From an uncultured Lachnospiraceae bacterium (GTDB lineage: Bacteria > Bacillota > Clostridia > Lachnospirales > Lachnospiraceae), in contig CACYTU010000002.1 in assembly GCA_902777355.1 (NCBI GenBank), positions 1 through 64,000 of the forward strand: 64,000 bases of DNA, written 5' to 3'. This document shows positions 27,752-36,758 of the stretch, in pieces (the first letter of the stretch is position 1; the number at the start of each line of letters is the position of its first letter). Both the position numbers and the translations under genes were made by a program. A model generated the notes under the pieces. That model saw only the letters and a list, made by a program, of their open reading frames with translations, did not search any database and was not told the origin of the DNA.

Positions 27752-28483
27752 GTGAGTAAACAATACAGACTTTCCCGCTCCGGGGACACAGGAGAGGCCG
27801 GTCCGGATTGCCGGGAATTCATTTCCTGTTCCGGAGAGAACTCTTCCTCCGGTCTGCGGGAATGGATTGCCAGTGCACAGGAGAAGAAAAAACGCATACA
27901 TCCGCGCGGAAGCTCAGCAGTACTCATCCCCATCCTGATCCGGGACGGAGCCTTTCATGTTCTCTATGAAGTCCGCTCCTCAAAGCTCCATACACAGCCG
28001 GGAGAAGTCTGTTTTCCGGGAGGCAGGATCGAGACGGGGGAGACCCCGCTGGAAGCCGCGATCCGTGAGACGACAGAGGAACTCTGTGTCAGGAGAGAAC
28101 AGATTGAGATCGTCGGAGAACTGGAAAATACGGTCGGTCCCGGCGGGATACCCTTCTATTCTTTTGTCGGGGTTCTTCACGGCTATGACGGTACATGGTC
28201 CGGAGAGGAGGTTGAAAGTGTTTTCACACTGCCTCTTGACTGGATCCTGTCAAAGGACCCTGATATTTATCAGGTGAAACTGGAGAACAGGATTCCGGAG
28301 GATTTCCCCTTCGAACTGATTCCGGGGGGACGGTCCTACCATTGGAGGAGCAGATCATACCCGGTTCCTTTCTACACCGGCACGGATCCCATGCTCTGGG
28401 GTATGACAGCCCGCGTCACTCACAGCCTGGCGAGGCTGCTCCGTCTGACAGCCGGGGAAAACGGTAATGAACTCAGTAGTTAA
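27752..28483 (+). CDS. NUDIX hydrolase, CoA pyrophosphatase (NudL)-like
   Basis: The 243-residue protein has the NUDIX box GGRIETGETPLEAAIRETTE followed by ELCV (the usual Gly near the end is Cys) and the preceding RSSKLHTQPGEVCFPGG. This is the CoA pyrophosphatase signature, in which the substrate loop comes before the box. It probably cleaves CoA or oxidised CoA to phosphopantetheine and 3',5'-ADP. The start is GTG, 5 bases after AGAAGGAGG-ATACC. A tandem repeat starts exactly at its TAA stop codon. Confidence 0.85.
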   Translation: MSKQYRLSRSGDTGEAGPDCREFISCSGENSSSGLREWIASAQEKKKRIHPRGSSAVLIPILIRDGAFHVLYEVRSSKLHTQPGEVCFPGGRIETGETPLEAAIRETTEELCVRREQIEIVGELENTVGPGGIPFYSFVGVLHGYDGTWSGEEVESVFTLPLDWILSKDPDIYQVKLENRIPEDFPFELIPGGRSYHWRSRSYPVPFYTGTDPMLWGMTARVTHSLARLLRLTAGENGNELSS

Positions 28484-28620
28484 TAGTTCTGAGAAAAGAA
28501 ATGCCCCGACTCAGGAAATAATAGTTCTGAGAAAAGAAATGCCCCGACTCAGAAGTTAATAGTTCTGAGAAAAGAAATGCCTGACCCAGGAGACAATAGT
28601 ATCTGAGACAAGAAACGCCC
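28481..28620 (+). repeat. 38-bp tandem repeat starting at a stop codon
   Basis: Units at 28481, 28519 and 28557 (TAATAGTTCTGAGAAAAGAA, then ATGCCCCGACTCAG plus variable bases) and a partial fourth follow one another without spacers. The first three bases of the first unit are the stop codon of the NUDIX gene. Confidence 0.85.
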
Positions 28621-28654
28621 CGAACGGACTATGTCCGTCGGGGCGATGCTTTTT
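28616..28654 (+). terminator. Intrinsic terminator after the NUDIX pair
   Basis: CGCCCCG and CGGGGCG with inner ACGGAC and GTCCGT form a stem of 13 pairs with one bulged A, followed by ATGCTTTTT. The 5' arm is part of the last repeat unit. Confidence 0.75.
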
Positions 28655-28657
28655 ATG

Positions 28658-28745
28658 ACACGGCCCGCGTAATGTATTTTCCGCCTTGCGGCGGACGCGG
28701 GCTGGTCGGGGGGAGAGAGCGGCGTGACCGCCTCTGCCCTATTGA
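28658..28745. repeat. Dispersed intergenic repeat, family A, copy 2
   Basis: CACGGCCCGCGTAATGTATT, TTCCGCC-TTGC-GGCGGA, and GGGGGGAGAGAGCGGC line up with the copy at 4631-4725 over about 90 bases. Confidence 0.65.
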
Positions 28746-28778
28746 CGCTTCGATACCAGGGAAGTCTGACAGCGAAAC

Positions 28779-29648
28779 TTATTTCAGAGCTACATTATTG
28801 GAAATGTAGTAGGAGTAACCTCTCTTTTTGCAGTAGTTGATGATTGCCTTGCGCATGGCAGCGCTCCTGGTATACTCAAGGAGAGCTATGGACTTGTGGG
28901 CTCTCTTGACCAGTCTCAGATAAGCTTCATAGTATAATCTGTCGGAACTGAGCTGCTTCGCGAAACCATTGTTGTTGTAGTTCGCGATTCTGGTGAGTAC
29001 CTCTTCCTGCATGACTCCATCGATACAGGCCTGTTTTCCTGTTCTGATGGTGTGCTGTACAAAGACGTCTCCGCCGTTGATGATGATTTTGAATCCCTTT
29101 GCTTTACATCTTCTGAGGATGTAGACCAGGCCGTTATAGATGGGGGCGCGATGGTATTCATACCATACATCGGTGTTATCGACCCACAGCCCGTCTACGC
29201 CTTTTTTCTTAAGGTTGGCTGCCAGCGTATTGACAACAAAGTCCTGCCAGGCGACTTTGGAAGTATCGATCCATTTTTCGCTGGGCCAGTTGTCATAGTT
29301 GCCGAGAGTGTATTTCTTAAAACGTTTGTAGTAGGAACGATATGTAGCGATCGAACCGATGCTCAGGTAAGAATAGACCTTGCGGCGGCCTCCTTCTTTA
29401 AGCTTTGTGATCTCTGACTTGGTATAGTTCTGACCATCGATGACGATTGATTTATAGTTTTTGACTTTGGATACATTCCCGTGAAGGTTGACGCCGATGA
29501 AGACGCCCCAGGTTGTCGTGGAGGCTGCTTCGGCAGGTATGGCGGCTGCAGGAATGATACAGGTTACAGTGATGGCTGCTGCAAGAAGAACTGCGGCAAG
29601 ACGTTTCAAGATGGCTGCTTTGCGATTGGAATGAGTTGTTTTACTCAA
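28779..29648 (-). CDS. Secreted GH114-like glycosidase (endo-alpha-1,4-polygalactosaminidase family)
   Basis: The 289-residue product has a signal peptide (about residues 1-41, ending AEAA) and one TIM-barrel domain of the GH114 family. It shows WGVFIGVNLHG, the SYLSIGSIATYRSYYKRF segment, DGLWVDNTDVW with the conserved acidic residues, FKIIINGGD, and MQEEVL. Family members cut galactosamine polymers; the substrate here is unknown, and a role in trimming a self-made surface polymer is only inferred from the polysaccharide genes nearby. The start is TTG at 29648, preceded by AAAGGAGGG at good distance; the longer frame to 29678 lacks a site. It is the only protein gene on the minus strand. Confidence 0.8.
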   Translation of the reverse strand: MSKTTHSNRKAAILKRLAAVLLAAAITVTCIIPAAAIPAEAASTTTWGVFIGVNLHGNVSKVKNYKSIVIDGQNYTKSEITKLKEGGRRKVYSYLSIGSIATYRSYYKRFKKYTLGNYDNWPSEKWIDTSKVAWQDFVVNTLAANLKKKGVDGLWVDNTDVWYEYHRAPIYNGLVYILRRCKAKGFKIIINGGDVFVQHTIRTGKQACIDGVMQEEVLTRIANYNNNGFAKQLSSDRLYYEAYLRLVKRAHKSIALLEYTRSAAMRKAIINYCKKRGYSYYISNNVALK

Positions 29649-29706
29649 ATAATTCCCTCCTTTTGCGTTCGCATACATAATTAAATTGTATCTGTTCGGA
29701 TTCTAC

Positions 29707-30160
29707 CATACTTGTGGCCATGGGCGGGTGCCCGCAGACATGTATGATTAAACTACGCATTGCTCCGTGCTCCGCACTCCCGCAATGCTCCACCCATTCG
29801 CACCCCCGCCCCGCTGCAGGCGCGTCCCGCGCCTTTGCGTTGCTCTGTGCTCATGTGTGGGCGCTCGCAAATGTCCGCAAGACCGGATATGCGGGGCATA
29901 TCCGTCTTTTGCGGCCGCTTGCTCGCTGTTTCTTACATACTTGTGGCCATGGGCAGGTGCCCGCAAACATGTATGATTAAACTACGCATTGCTCCGCGCT
30001 TTGGCGCTCCCGCAATGCTCCACCCATTCGCACCCCGCCCCGCGGCGGCCGCTTTGGCGGCCTTGCGTTGCTCTGTGCTCATGTGTGGGCGCTCGCAAAT
30101 GTCCGCAAGACCGGATATGCGGGCATATCCGTCTTTGCGGCCGCTTGCTCGCTGTTTAAT
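29707..30160. repeat. Two direct copies of a 229-bp intergenic repeat
   Basis: Copies at 29707-29935 and 29936-30160 both begin CATACTTGTGGCCATGGGC and end GCTTGCTCGCTGTTT; a CATACT follows the second. Each holds an inverted repeat: CCGCAAGACCGGATATGC against GCATATCCGTC-TTTGCGG. They differ by small insertions and substitutions. No gene is credible in them. The rest of the gap (30161-30438) holds nothing recognised. Confidence 0.85.
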
Positions 30161-30438
30161 CATACTATCAGATTATTTGTACAAGATAAAGCACCAATGT
30201 TAAAATCAGGTAAAATATAAAGTTACAGCCGTCTCGAAACCCGGGGAGAGACAGGGGACGGGGAGACAAAGAAACGTTCCCTTCTGCCTTCCAGCCCACC
30301 CCAACCCCGGTATGACAGCGAAGACAGCAGTGCTTCGCTTTGAGGAACGGGCTTTTCCAGAGGTTATACACACCATTTACAAGGCCTGTTGAGACCTGCT
30401 GCCACCTTTGCCGCCCCCTGTCCGTGGCGGCGGTGACG

Positions 30439-30467
30439 TTGCGAAAAATATTCAGGTAAGATATAAT
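30439..30467 (+). promoter_or_regulatory. Sigma-A promoter of the lipid kinase gene
   Basis: TTGCGA at 30439-30444 and a consensus TATAAT at 30462-30467 are 17 bases apart, 80 bases before the ATG. It may drive the first genes of the polysaccharide locus. Confidence 0.7.
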
Positions 30468-30546
30468 TAAAAGCTAATATGCGTACACAAAACCGGACTA
30501 TTCTGTGATGATTATTAATTAAAACGGAGGACAGGAAGAATAGAAA

Positions 30547-31488
30547 ATGATTTGGAAGAAGATCTTATTTATTTTTAATCCGGTTGCAGGCCGCTCACAG
30601 ATCAGAAACTATCTTCTGGATATTATCGAGACACTTAGTGCGGCAGAATTTAAAGTGGTTTGTTATCCGACGAAAGGCCGCGGTGATGCCCGCAGGCTTG
30701 CCCGTGAGCGTCTGGATGACTATCTTTATATTGCGTGTGCAGGCGGGGACGGAACGCTGGACGAAGTAGTCTCCGGCATGATGGAAAACCCCAATAAGCC
30801 CTTTGTGCCGATCGGCTATATCCCTGCCGGCACAACCAATGATTTTGCATCCAGTCTCGGAATTCCTTCGGACATGAGAATGGCGGCCGAGATTATTGCT
30901 CAGGGAAAGACATTCCGCTGTGATCTGGGGCTGTTCAACGAGACGGATTATTTCACATATGTCGCTGCATTCGGGCTTTTCACAGGGACATCTTATGAGA
31001 CACCCCAGGAACTCAAGAATCAGCTGGGGCACTTTGCCTACATTCTTCAGGGTGCTTCTGAATTGGGGAAGATCAGAGCCTACCATATGCATGTGAATGC
31101 CATCTCTGAGAAAGACGGAGAGGAGCACATCATAAATATCGAAGGAGAGTTTGCCTATGGAATGGTCACAAACTCGAAAACGGTCGGCGGCTTTCCCAAT
31201 CTGGCCGTGAAAGGGATAGATCTGCAGGACGGTCTGTTTGAAGTGACCCTGGTCCGCATGCCCAAAAATCCGCTCGAACTGAGTGAAATCTTTATGAAAC
31301 TGGGAAATCCGGATTTTGACAGTCAGATGCTCATCAGTTTTCAGACATCGGAGATCACATTGAAAAGTGATGAGATCATTGCATGGACACGGGACGGAGA
31401 ATATGCCGGCGCCCATAAAGAAGTGAGACTGAAGAACTGCCACGAGAAGCTCAAGATTCTCGTTCCGGGAGATATGGCGTCTCCGTAA
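30547..31488 (+). CDS. Diacylglycerol/lipid kinase (DagK/YegS family)
   Basis: The family phosphorylates diacylglycerol or similar lipids at the membrane face, recycling the lipid left when glycerophosphate is transferred from phosphatidylglycerol, as in lipoteichoic acid synthesis. The 313 residues have FNPVAGRSQ at the start, the catalytic-domain signature ACAGGDGTLDEVVSGM (about residues 66-81), and YIPAGTTNDFASSLGIP (about 98-114). CGGAGGACAGGA lies upstream. It is the first gene of the long plus-strand block that becomes the polysaccharide locus; whether it belongs functionally is not certain. Confidence 0.92.
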   Translation: MIWKKILFIFNPVAGRSQIRNYLLDIIETLSAAEFKVVCYPTKGRGDARRLARERLDDYLYIACAGGDGTLDEVVSGMMENPNKPFVPIGYIPAGTTNDFASSLGIPSDMRMAAEIIAQGKTFRCDLGLFNETDYFTYVAAFGLFTGTSYETPQELKNQLGHFAYILQGASELGKIRAYHMHVNAISEKDGEEHIINIEGEFAYGMVTNSKTVGGFPNLAVKGIDLQDGLFEVTLVRMPKNPLELSEIFMKLGNPDFDSQMLISFQTSEITLKSDEIIAWTRDGEYAGAHKEVRLKNCHEKLKILVPGDMASP

Positions 31489-31570
31489 TCTTTATGGACA
31501 GAAAGCCTTTGGGGAAGCGATATATCCCCGCAGCCTTCACGTACAGAGGATCATATGCAGAGGAAAATGG

Positions 31571-34500
31571 ATGGGGTTATTTGAAAATAAAAAAGTAAAT
31601 AAGCCTGAATGTTTTTTTGCGGGATATTTTTGCATCATCATTGTTCTGCTGGTCTGGAATCTGCTTCACTGCGGTTCTTTTTCCTGGGAGATCCAGGAGT
31701 GCGGGCTGGATGCCGGAACCAGTGTCCGGCAGGACGAAGAAGGCAGATTCGAATTGACGGACGGCGGGGAGATTCTGATCCGCTTTGAAACGGATGGAAA
31801 AGACCGTGGCCGGGAAAAAGGGGTTTTGTGCGGAGCCGCCCTTCTGGAATATAAAAACCAGAACAATCTGAGATTCGGAAGTGAGAAGCTGAAAGCGGAG
31901 ATCTTAAGTGAATCCGGACAGGTGATTACGTCAGCGGAGCTGCCACTGACCCGGCAGATTTCTTCCGTGTATGATGAGACAATTTCGTATTTCACATTTG
32001 ATACAGAGCAGACACGCGCCATCGGAGAGGGCCGGCAGCTGCTGCTGAGGATTCGCTCGGAAGGACTCGGCCGCAGCGGTGTCTTTTACGGAACGCAGAC
32101 AGGTCAGGAGGGGAAGACTGTCGCCGCAAGGATTTATTATCGGACAAAAGTTTTCAGTCCATTCCTCAGTCTGTTTTACTTTGTCCTGGAAGCCTTGACA
32201 GGATTCACGGCTCTGTGGCTTTGCAATGTCCGCAGGATGCCCCTTTTTCCGGATGGGAAAAGGCGTCTCGGGACCTTATCCGGAACCGGCTCTGTCCGGG
32301 GCCGGGAGCGGGAAGCCGAAGAAGGATTCCTCAGGGGAAAAGATTCCCGGGCTGACCGGGGGGAAAACAAAGGCGCAGGCGGAACGCAAAGGGCTTTGCG
32401 GATGGCAGTCCCGGCTCTGATCGCCGCGGCAGCGCTTGCGGTCCTGCTGGTTTTCATGGGGGCTGCTTATCTTCGTGCTGTCCGTACCATGGAGGACAAG
32501 TATCATGCAGGGGTGCTCTGCACTGCGGAAAATCACAAGCAAAGGGTCACTCTGAAGGAAGGAGACGTGATCCGGCAGCGGTTCACCGCTGAAGAAAATA
32601 TGCTGGGAGGATTGGGAGTCTTTCTGAAAATAAAAGAATCCCCGGAGGCAGACGGATCTTCAAAAGGAGATGAAGCCGTGCAGGGTGACCCCGTCCTGAC
32701 CTGGAAAGTTCTGGAGGAGGGGGACAGGGGAGACACAGTCCTCTCATCCGGCGAAAGTGCTCTGCATGCCCTGGGGTATATGGATGAGCATCTGGGACAT
32801 GACAGTATAGATTCCGCCCTTCTGAAAGCCGCCGAAAAAGCCAGGTGGCTGCCCCTGGAGGAACCTGTCAGGGATACCGCCGGACGTACCTTATATCTGG
32901 AACTGGCTCTGCAGCCCCCGGATCAGGCGGAACAGGGACAGGCAGATGAAGAGTCCTCTTCCGTGGCAGTCAGAATGACGGAAGCGACCAACGGCACGTT
33001 TTTACTCAACGGTCACGAAGAAGAGGCTGAGATCTGCCTTCTGGCGGGATACCGCAACAACGGATTCCTGAAAGGGCTCTTTTTCCGTCTGAGTATGGCT
33101 GTCCTTTTGGTGTTCGCTGCCCTGTCTGCCTTCTGTCTGCTGAAAAAGCCCTCGGCTCAGGCAGTTTATCTGGCGGCTGCCCTCTCGACCGGCTTTTTGT
33201 TCAGCTTCATGACACCTGCCTTCACGGTCCCTGACGAGAGGACACATGTGGACACGATCTACATGATCTCCAATGATCTTCTGGGAATCCGGGATGTGCC
33301 CGGACCCGATAAGCTCTATAAGAGAGCGGCGGATATAGATTCGTCGAGAGTGAATACCATGCAGCTGACCGCGGACAGATACCGCGAGGTCGAGGAAGGG
33401 CTCTTCGGGAGAGTTCCCGCTCTCACCCTGGACGGAAATGCGTCAGACGGACGAGAGCTGGTGACAGGCTATGCCAGGACGGCCCTGGAAAACGTGACCA
33501 TTTTCAACTATCTCCCCGCCGCGGTCGGCTTTACACTGGGAAGGCTGGCGGACAGAAATCTGATCACCATGGTCATGCTTGCCCGATGGATGAATCTGCT
33601 CGCCTCCGTACTGCTTATGTACGCTGCGGTGCGGCGCATGCCGTTCGGAAAGGCCTGCCTTGCCGTGATCGGCCTCTTTCCCAAGACGCTGCAGGTGACA
33701 GCTTCCTGCTCCTATGACGGAATTCTGATCGCCGGAACTTTTTTCTTTATCGCCTGTGTCTTCGATATGATGGAAAAAATTGATTCGAAGAAGGTCTGTG
33801 TGACGGATGTTCTGCTCCTGCTTTATTCAGGGTACTTCGTCGCGGCAAATAAAGCCGGCACTTATCTTCCGATCACAGGCCTGGTCCTCTTTCTGCCCCT
33901 GGCAGCCCCTTCATTGGCAGAAGGAAAAAAACGTCTGAGCAGAGAAAAAGCGGCGGCTCATCCCGGCGGAAGAAGAGCCGCGGACCAATCCGGCAGAGCA
34001 GGAGCCGCGGACCAATCCGGCGGGACAAGAGCGGCGGGTCATCTCCGAAGAGAAAGAACGGAGAGATATGACGGCCTTTTTTCAGGAAAGAAGGGCTTCA
34101 AAAACGTATGTCTTATGCTGGCGGGGTTCTGCAGTGTGTTTGTCGCAAAATCTCTGTCGAGGGTTTTTGGAATGCTCCTTCGTCCCTCCGGTTCCGCGTC
34201 ACTCGTGTCAGGGACCAGGACGCTGTATTCTATATCCGATTTTATTGACCAGCCCCTGGGTCTGATCCGTGTGATGCTCAACACTGTGCGTGTGAGAGGA
34301 ATCGGGATGATCGGGGAAGCAGTAGGGAAAAACCTCTGCCAGAAAGGGGTGCTTGTCGCAGCCTTTCTGATACTGGCCTGGCTGGGCATCCTTTTAAAGA
34401 AAGAGAAAAAAGAGAGGCATCCTGTAACCGGGTCCGGAGACGGAGACGGGAAAGGATCTTCGGATCATAAGAAAAATACCGGCTTTGCGCTGACGGCGGG

Positions 34501-34768
34501 AAGAAGGATCTGGATCTTCCTGCTGATTGCCGCGGGGATCAGCCTGATTTTCCTTGCAATGCTCCTGGGGTTCACAGAGAAGGGAACCGATTATATTACC
34601 GGCCTGCAGGGGAGGTATTTCCTGCCTTATCTGCCCCTGGTCATGCTGCTTCTTCGAAGCGACAGGCTGCGGACTGCTTTTTCAGATATTTCGATCATCC
34701 GGGCAGGCGCATACCTGGATCTTCTGACATTTTTCCAGATTCTCTGCGCGTATTTTAATGTCTGGTAG
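31571..34768 (+). CDS. Large DUF2142-like membrane protein
   Basis: The 1,065-residue protein has one N-terminal helix, an outer soluble part, and many membrane helices. The mark of the DUF2142 family is the acidic loop FTVPDERTHVDTIYM (about residue 555), comparable to the PDExxH motif; the segment SCSYDGILIAGTFFF also fits. The family lies in surface-polysaccharide loci and resembles integral-membrane GT-C glycosyltransferases, so transfer of a lipid-linked sugar outside the membrane is inferred. A charged low-complexity loop (about 790-825) contains RAADQSG repeats. A paralogue lies at 38068. The ATG has AGAGGAAA upstream. Confidence 0.8.
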   Translation: MGLFENKKVNKPECFFAGYFCIIIVLLVWNLLHCGSFSWEIQECGLDAGTSVRQDEEGRFELTDGGEILIRFETDGKDRGREKGVLCGAALLEYKNQNNLRFGSEKLKAEILSESGQVITSAELPLTRQISSVYDETISYFTFDTEQTRAIGEGRQLLLRIRSEGLGRSGVFYGTQTGQEGKTVAARIYYRTKVFSPFLSLFYFVLEALTGFTALWLCNVRRMPLFPDGKRRLGTLSGTGSVRGREREAEEGFLRGKDSRADRGENKGAGGTQRALRMAVPALIAAAALAVLLVFMGAAYLRAVRTMEDKYHAGVLCTAENHKQRVTLKEGDVIRQRFTAEENMLGGLGVFLKIKESPEADGSSKGDEAVQGDPVLTWKVLEEGDRGDTVLSSGESALHALGYMDEHLGHDSIDSALLKAAEKARWLPLEEPVRDTAGRTLYLELALQPPDQAEQGQADEESSSVAVRMTEATNGTFLLNGHEEEAEICLLAGYRNNGFLKGLFFRLSMAVLLVFAALSAFCLLKKPSAQAVYLAAALSTGFLFSFMTPAFTVPDERTHVDTIYMISNDLLGIRDVPGPDKLYKRAADIDSSRVNTMQLTADRYREVEEGLFGRVPALTLDGNASDGRELVTGYARTALENVTIFNYLPAAVGFTLGRLADRNLITMVMLARWMNLLASVLLMYAAVRRMPFGKACLAVIGLFPKTLQVTASCSYDGILIAGTFFFIACVFDMMEKIDSKKVCVTDVLLLLYSGYFVAANKAGTYLPITGLVLFLPLAAPSLAEGKKRLSREKAAAHPGGRRAADQSGRAGAADQSGGTRAAGHLRRERTERYDGLFSGKKGFKNVCLMLAGFCSVFVAKSLSRVFGMLLRPSGSASLVSGTRTLYSISDFIDQPLGLIRVMLNTVRVRGIGMIGEAVGKNLCQKGVLVAAFLILAWLGILLKKEKKERHPVTGSGDGDGKGSSDHKKNTGFALTAGRRIWIFLLIAAGISLIFLAMLLGFTEKGTDYITGLQGRYFLPYLPLVMLLLRSDRLRTAFSDISIIRAGAYLDLLTFFQILCAYFNVW

Positions 34769-34797
34769 AGAAAGCGGGATCGGGCAGAGAGAAGAAA

Positions 34798-34868
34798 ACC
34801 GAATCGGACGAAGATAAGAGAGCCGGATCATGCGAAGAGAAGAGAGCCGGATCAGGCAGGGAAAGCCA
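34798..34868. repeat. Short degenerate tandem repeats before the flippase gene
   Basis: About three imperfect copies of a unit like GAGAGCCGGATCAGGCAGG follow the DUF2142-like gene. Confidence 0.5.
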
Positions 34869-35009
34869 AAGCAGCAGGGAAAAGACAGGCCTGGCCAGGG
34901 AAAGCCGGCTGCTGTCCGTCCGCCATCAGGCCCGACAGCATAAATGCCATTGACAGCACAGACTGCCCCGGTCCCGGAGGCGGATCGTGAAAGTCCGGAG
35001 GAATCATTT

Positions 35010-36605
35010 TTGATTAAAGACAATAAGGGAAAAAACCTCCTGGACAGCCAATTCCGGGAAACAGATTCCCCCAATACGAATGGCGCAGACCAAGACCGCC
35101 GCAGGGGGAGCCGGCAGAAGACGAAATACCCGGATTCCCCGCCTAAAGGAGACCGGCAGAAATCGGTGGGGCGCAATGCGGTCCTCAATGTGGTCCGCGT
35201 CGCCTGCCAGATCATTCTGCCCATGGTCACTTTGCCCTACTGTTCACGCATCCTTCAGGTGGAGAACATGGGGAAGGTGAATTTCGCCTTCTCCCTGGTT
35301 ACTTTTTTTGCCCTTCTGGCAGACCTGGGAGTTTCTGTATACGGCGTGCGCGAGGGAACCAAGCGAAGTCTTTCCAGAAGGAGATTTGACCGCTTTGCCT
35401 CCGAGGTGTTCGCGGTCAATATCCTGATGACTGCGGTATCTTATGCCCTATTGGCGCTGATCATGTTTCTGGTGCCGGGACTCAGGCAATATGTGGCGGT
35501 TGTCGGAGTTCAGAGCCTGTTTATTCTCTTTACCACCATGGGCATCGAATGGGTCAATGCAGTCTATGAGGATTATTTTTTCATAGCGGTCAGAACGATC
35601 CTGATCCAGGTTCTGTATACAGCATCTGTCTTTATACTGGTGAGAAGGCAGGAGGACTATCTGCTCTTTACCTTCCTGACAGTTATGGTGACAGGTGCAT
35701 CCTCGATTGCCAACTGGATCTACTGCAGGCGCTATGTGACGATCAGGCCGGTCCCGGAGGGAATCCGCAGACACTTCCGACCCATGAGCGTCTTTTTTGC
35801 CAACAACATGGCTATAACCGTCTATGTCAACGCTGATATGGCTATGCTGGGCCTCTTCTGCGGAGACTATTACACCGGTATTTACGGATCTTCCATGCGG
35901 ATCTATCAGTGCATGAAGACCCTGATGACAGCCATCTATACAGTGACTATACCCCGTCTTTCCATGCATGCCGCCAAGGGGGAGAAGGAGCCGTTCCGCA
36001 GGCTTCTGACGGATGTCTGTGCATCGATTCTGCTTTTGATCGTTCCGGTGATCGTCGGACTGATCCTCTATGCGGATGACATCATGGAGCTGGTATTCGG
36101 AGCTTCCTATCTGCCCGGAGCCCTCTCTCTGCAGCTTCTCGCGGCAGCCCTGCTCTTCGCGGTCGGGAACGGAATAGCGGTCAACTGTGTCAATGCCCCG
36201 CTGGGCGAGGAGCGTGTCAGTATGATGGCGACCATCTGCGCCGCTGTCTCAAATGTGGCTCTGAATCTCTTTATGATTCCTCTTTTCAAAGAGATTGGCG
36301 CGGCTGTCACTACGATCGCAGCGGAGGCCCTGGTGCTTGTGATCTGCCTGGTCCGGCTTCCCGGCTGGAGCAGACTGCTGGATCTTCGCGTCCTTGGCCG
36401 AAATACTCTTCATACTGTGGCGGGAGCACTGTTCCTTGCTGCCGTCCGCCTTATATTTGCCCCCCGTATCGCGTCCCTGCCGGTCCGTATGGCTGCTGCC
36501 ATTCTGGTCAGTGCGGCAGGATACGGCATTGTGCTTCTTCTATTAAGAAATGAATACCTGATCGGGATACTGCGCAGGAAAAAGCAGGGAAAAGCAGCGG
36601 AATAA
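35010..36605 (+). CDS. Polysaccharide flippase (Wzx/MATE-like)
   Basis: The protein moves lipid-linked repeat units across the membrane. The 531 residues have a charged N-terminal tail of about 50 residues, then about 12-14 membrane helices with the family opening NAVLNVVRVACQIILPMVTL and PYCSRILQVENMGKVNFA. The start is taken as TTG at 35010, eight bases after CCGGAGG; a GTG/ATG start at 34944 is also open but has no ribosome binding site. It sits between a DUF2142-like gene and a GT2 gene. A second flippase at 47320 suggests two different substrates, or two lineages merged in one locus. Confidence 0.9.
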   Translation: MIKDNKGKNLLDSQFRETDSPNTNGADQDRRRGSRQKTKYPDSPPKGDRQKSVGRNAVLNVVRVACQIILPMVTLPYCSRILQVENMGKVNFAFSLVTFFALLADLGVSVYGVREGTKRSLSRRRFDRFASEVFAVNILMTAVSYALLALIMFLVPGLRQYVAVVGVQSLFILFTTMGIEWVNAVYEDYFFIAVRTILIQVLYTASVFILVRRQEDYLLFTFLTVMVTGASSIANWIYCRRYVTIRPVPEGIRRHFRPMSVFFANNMAITVYVNADMAMLGLFCGDYYTGIYGSSMRIYQCMKTLMTAIYTVTIPRLSMHAAKGEKEPFRRLLTDVCASILLLIVPVIVGLILYADDIMELVFGASYLPGALSLQLLAAALLFAVGNGIAVNCVNAPLGEERVSMMATICAAVSNVALNLFMIPLFKEIGAAVTTIAAEALVLVICLVRLPGWSRLLDLRVLGRNTLHTVAGALFLAAVRLIFAPRIASLPVRMAAAILVSAAGYGIVLLLLRNEYLIGILRRKKQGKAAE

Positions 36606-36740
36606 AACGGATGCCGTGCAGGATATTTCATAGGAAAAACAGAGAAAACCGGTGGAAAAAAACGGATGCCGGGCAGGATACCGTGGAGAAAAAACAGAAA
36701 AAACGGCGGAAAATAAATGAATGCCGGGCAGGATGCTTAG
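36603..36740. repeat. Degenerate 50-60-bp tandem repeats including a stop codon
   Basis: Three copies of AATAAAACGGATGCCGTGCA-type sequence (36603, about 36656, about 36713), the first overlapping the TAA of the flippase, each followed by an A-rich stretch with CAGAGAAAACCGG or CAGAAAAAACGG. Confidence 0.6.
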
Positions 36741-36758
36741 AAAAAAGGATCGCAGACT

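Noticed and set aside
29714..30203. Small proteins in the 229-bp repeat
   Set aside because: Several frames are open because the repeat is GC-rich; none has a ribosome binding site or family similarity.
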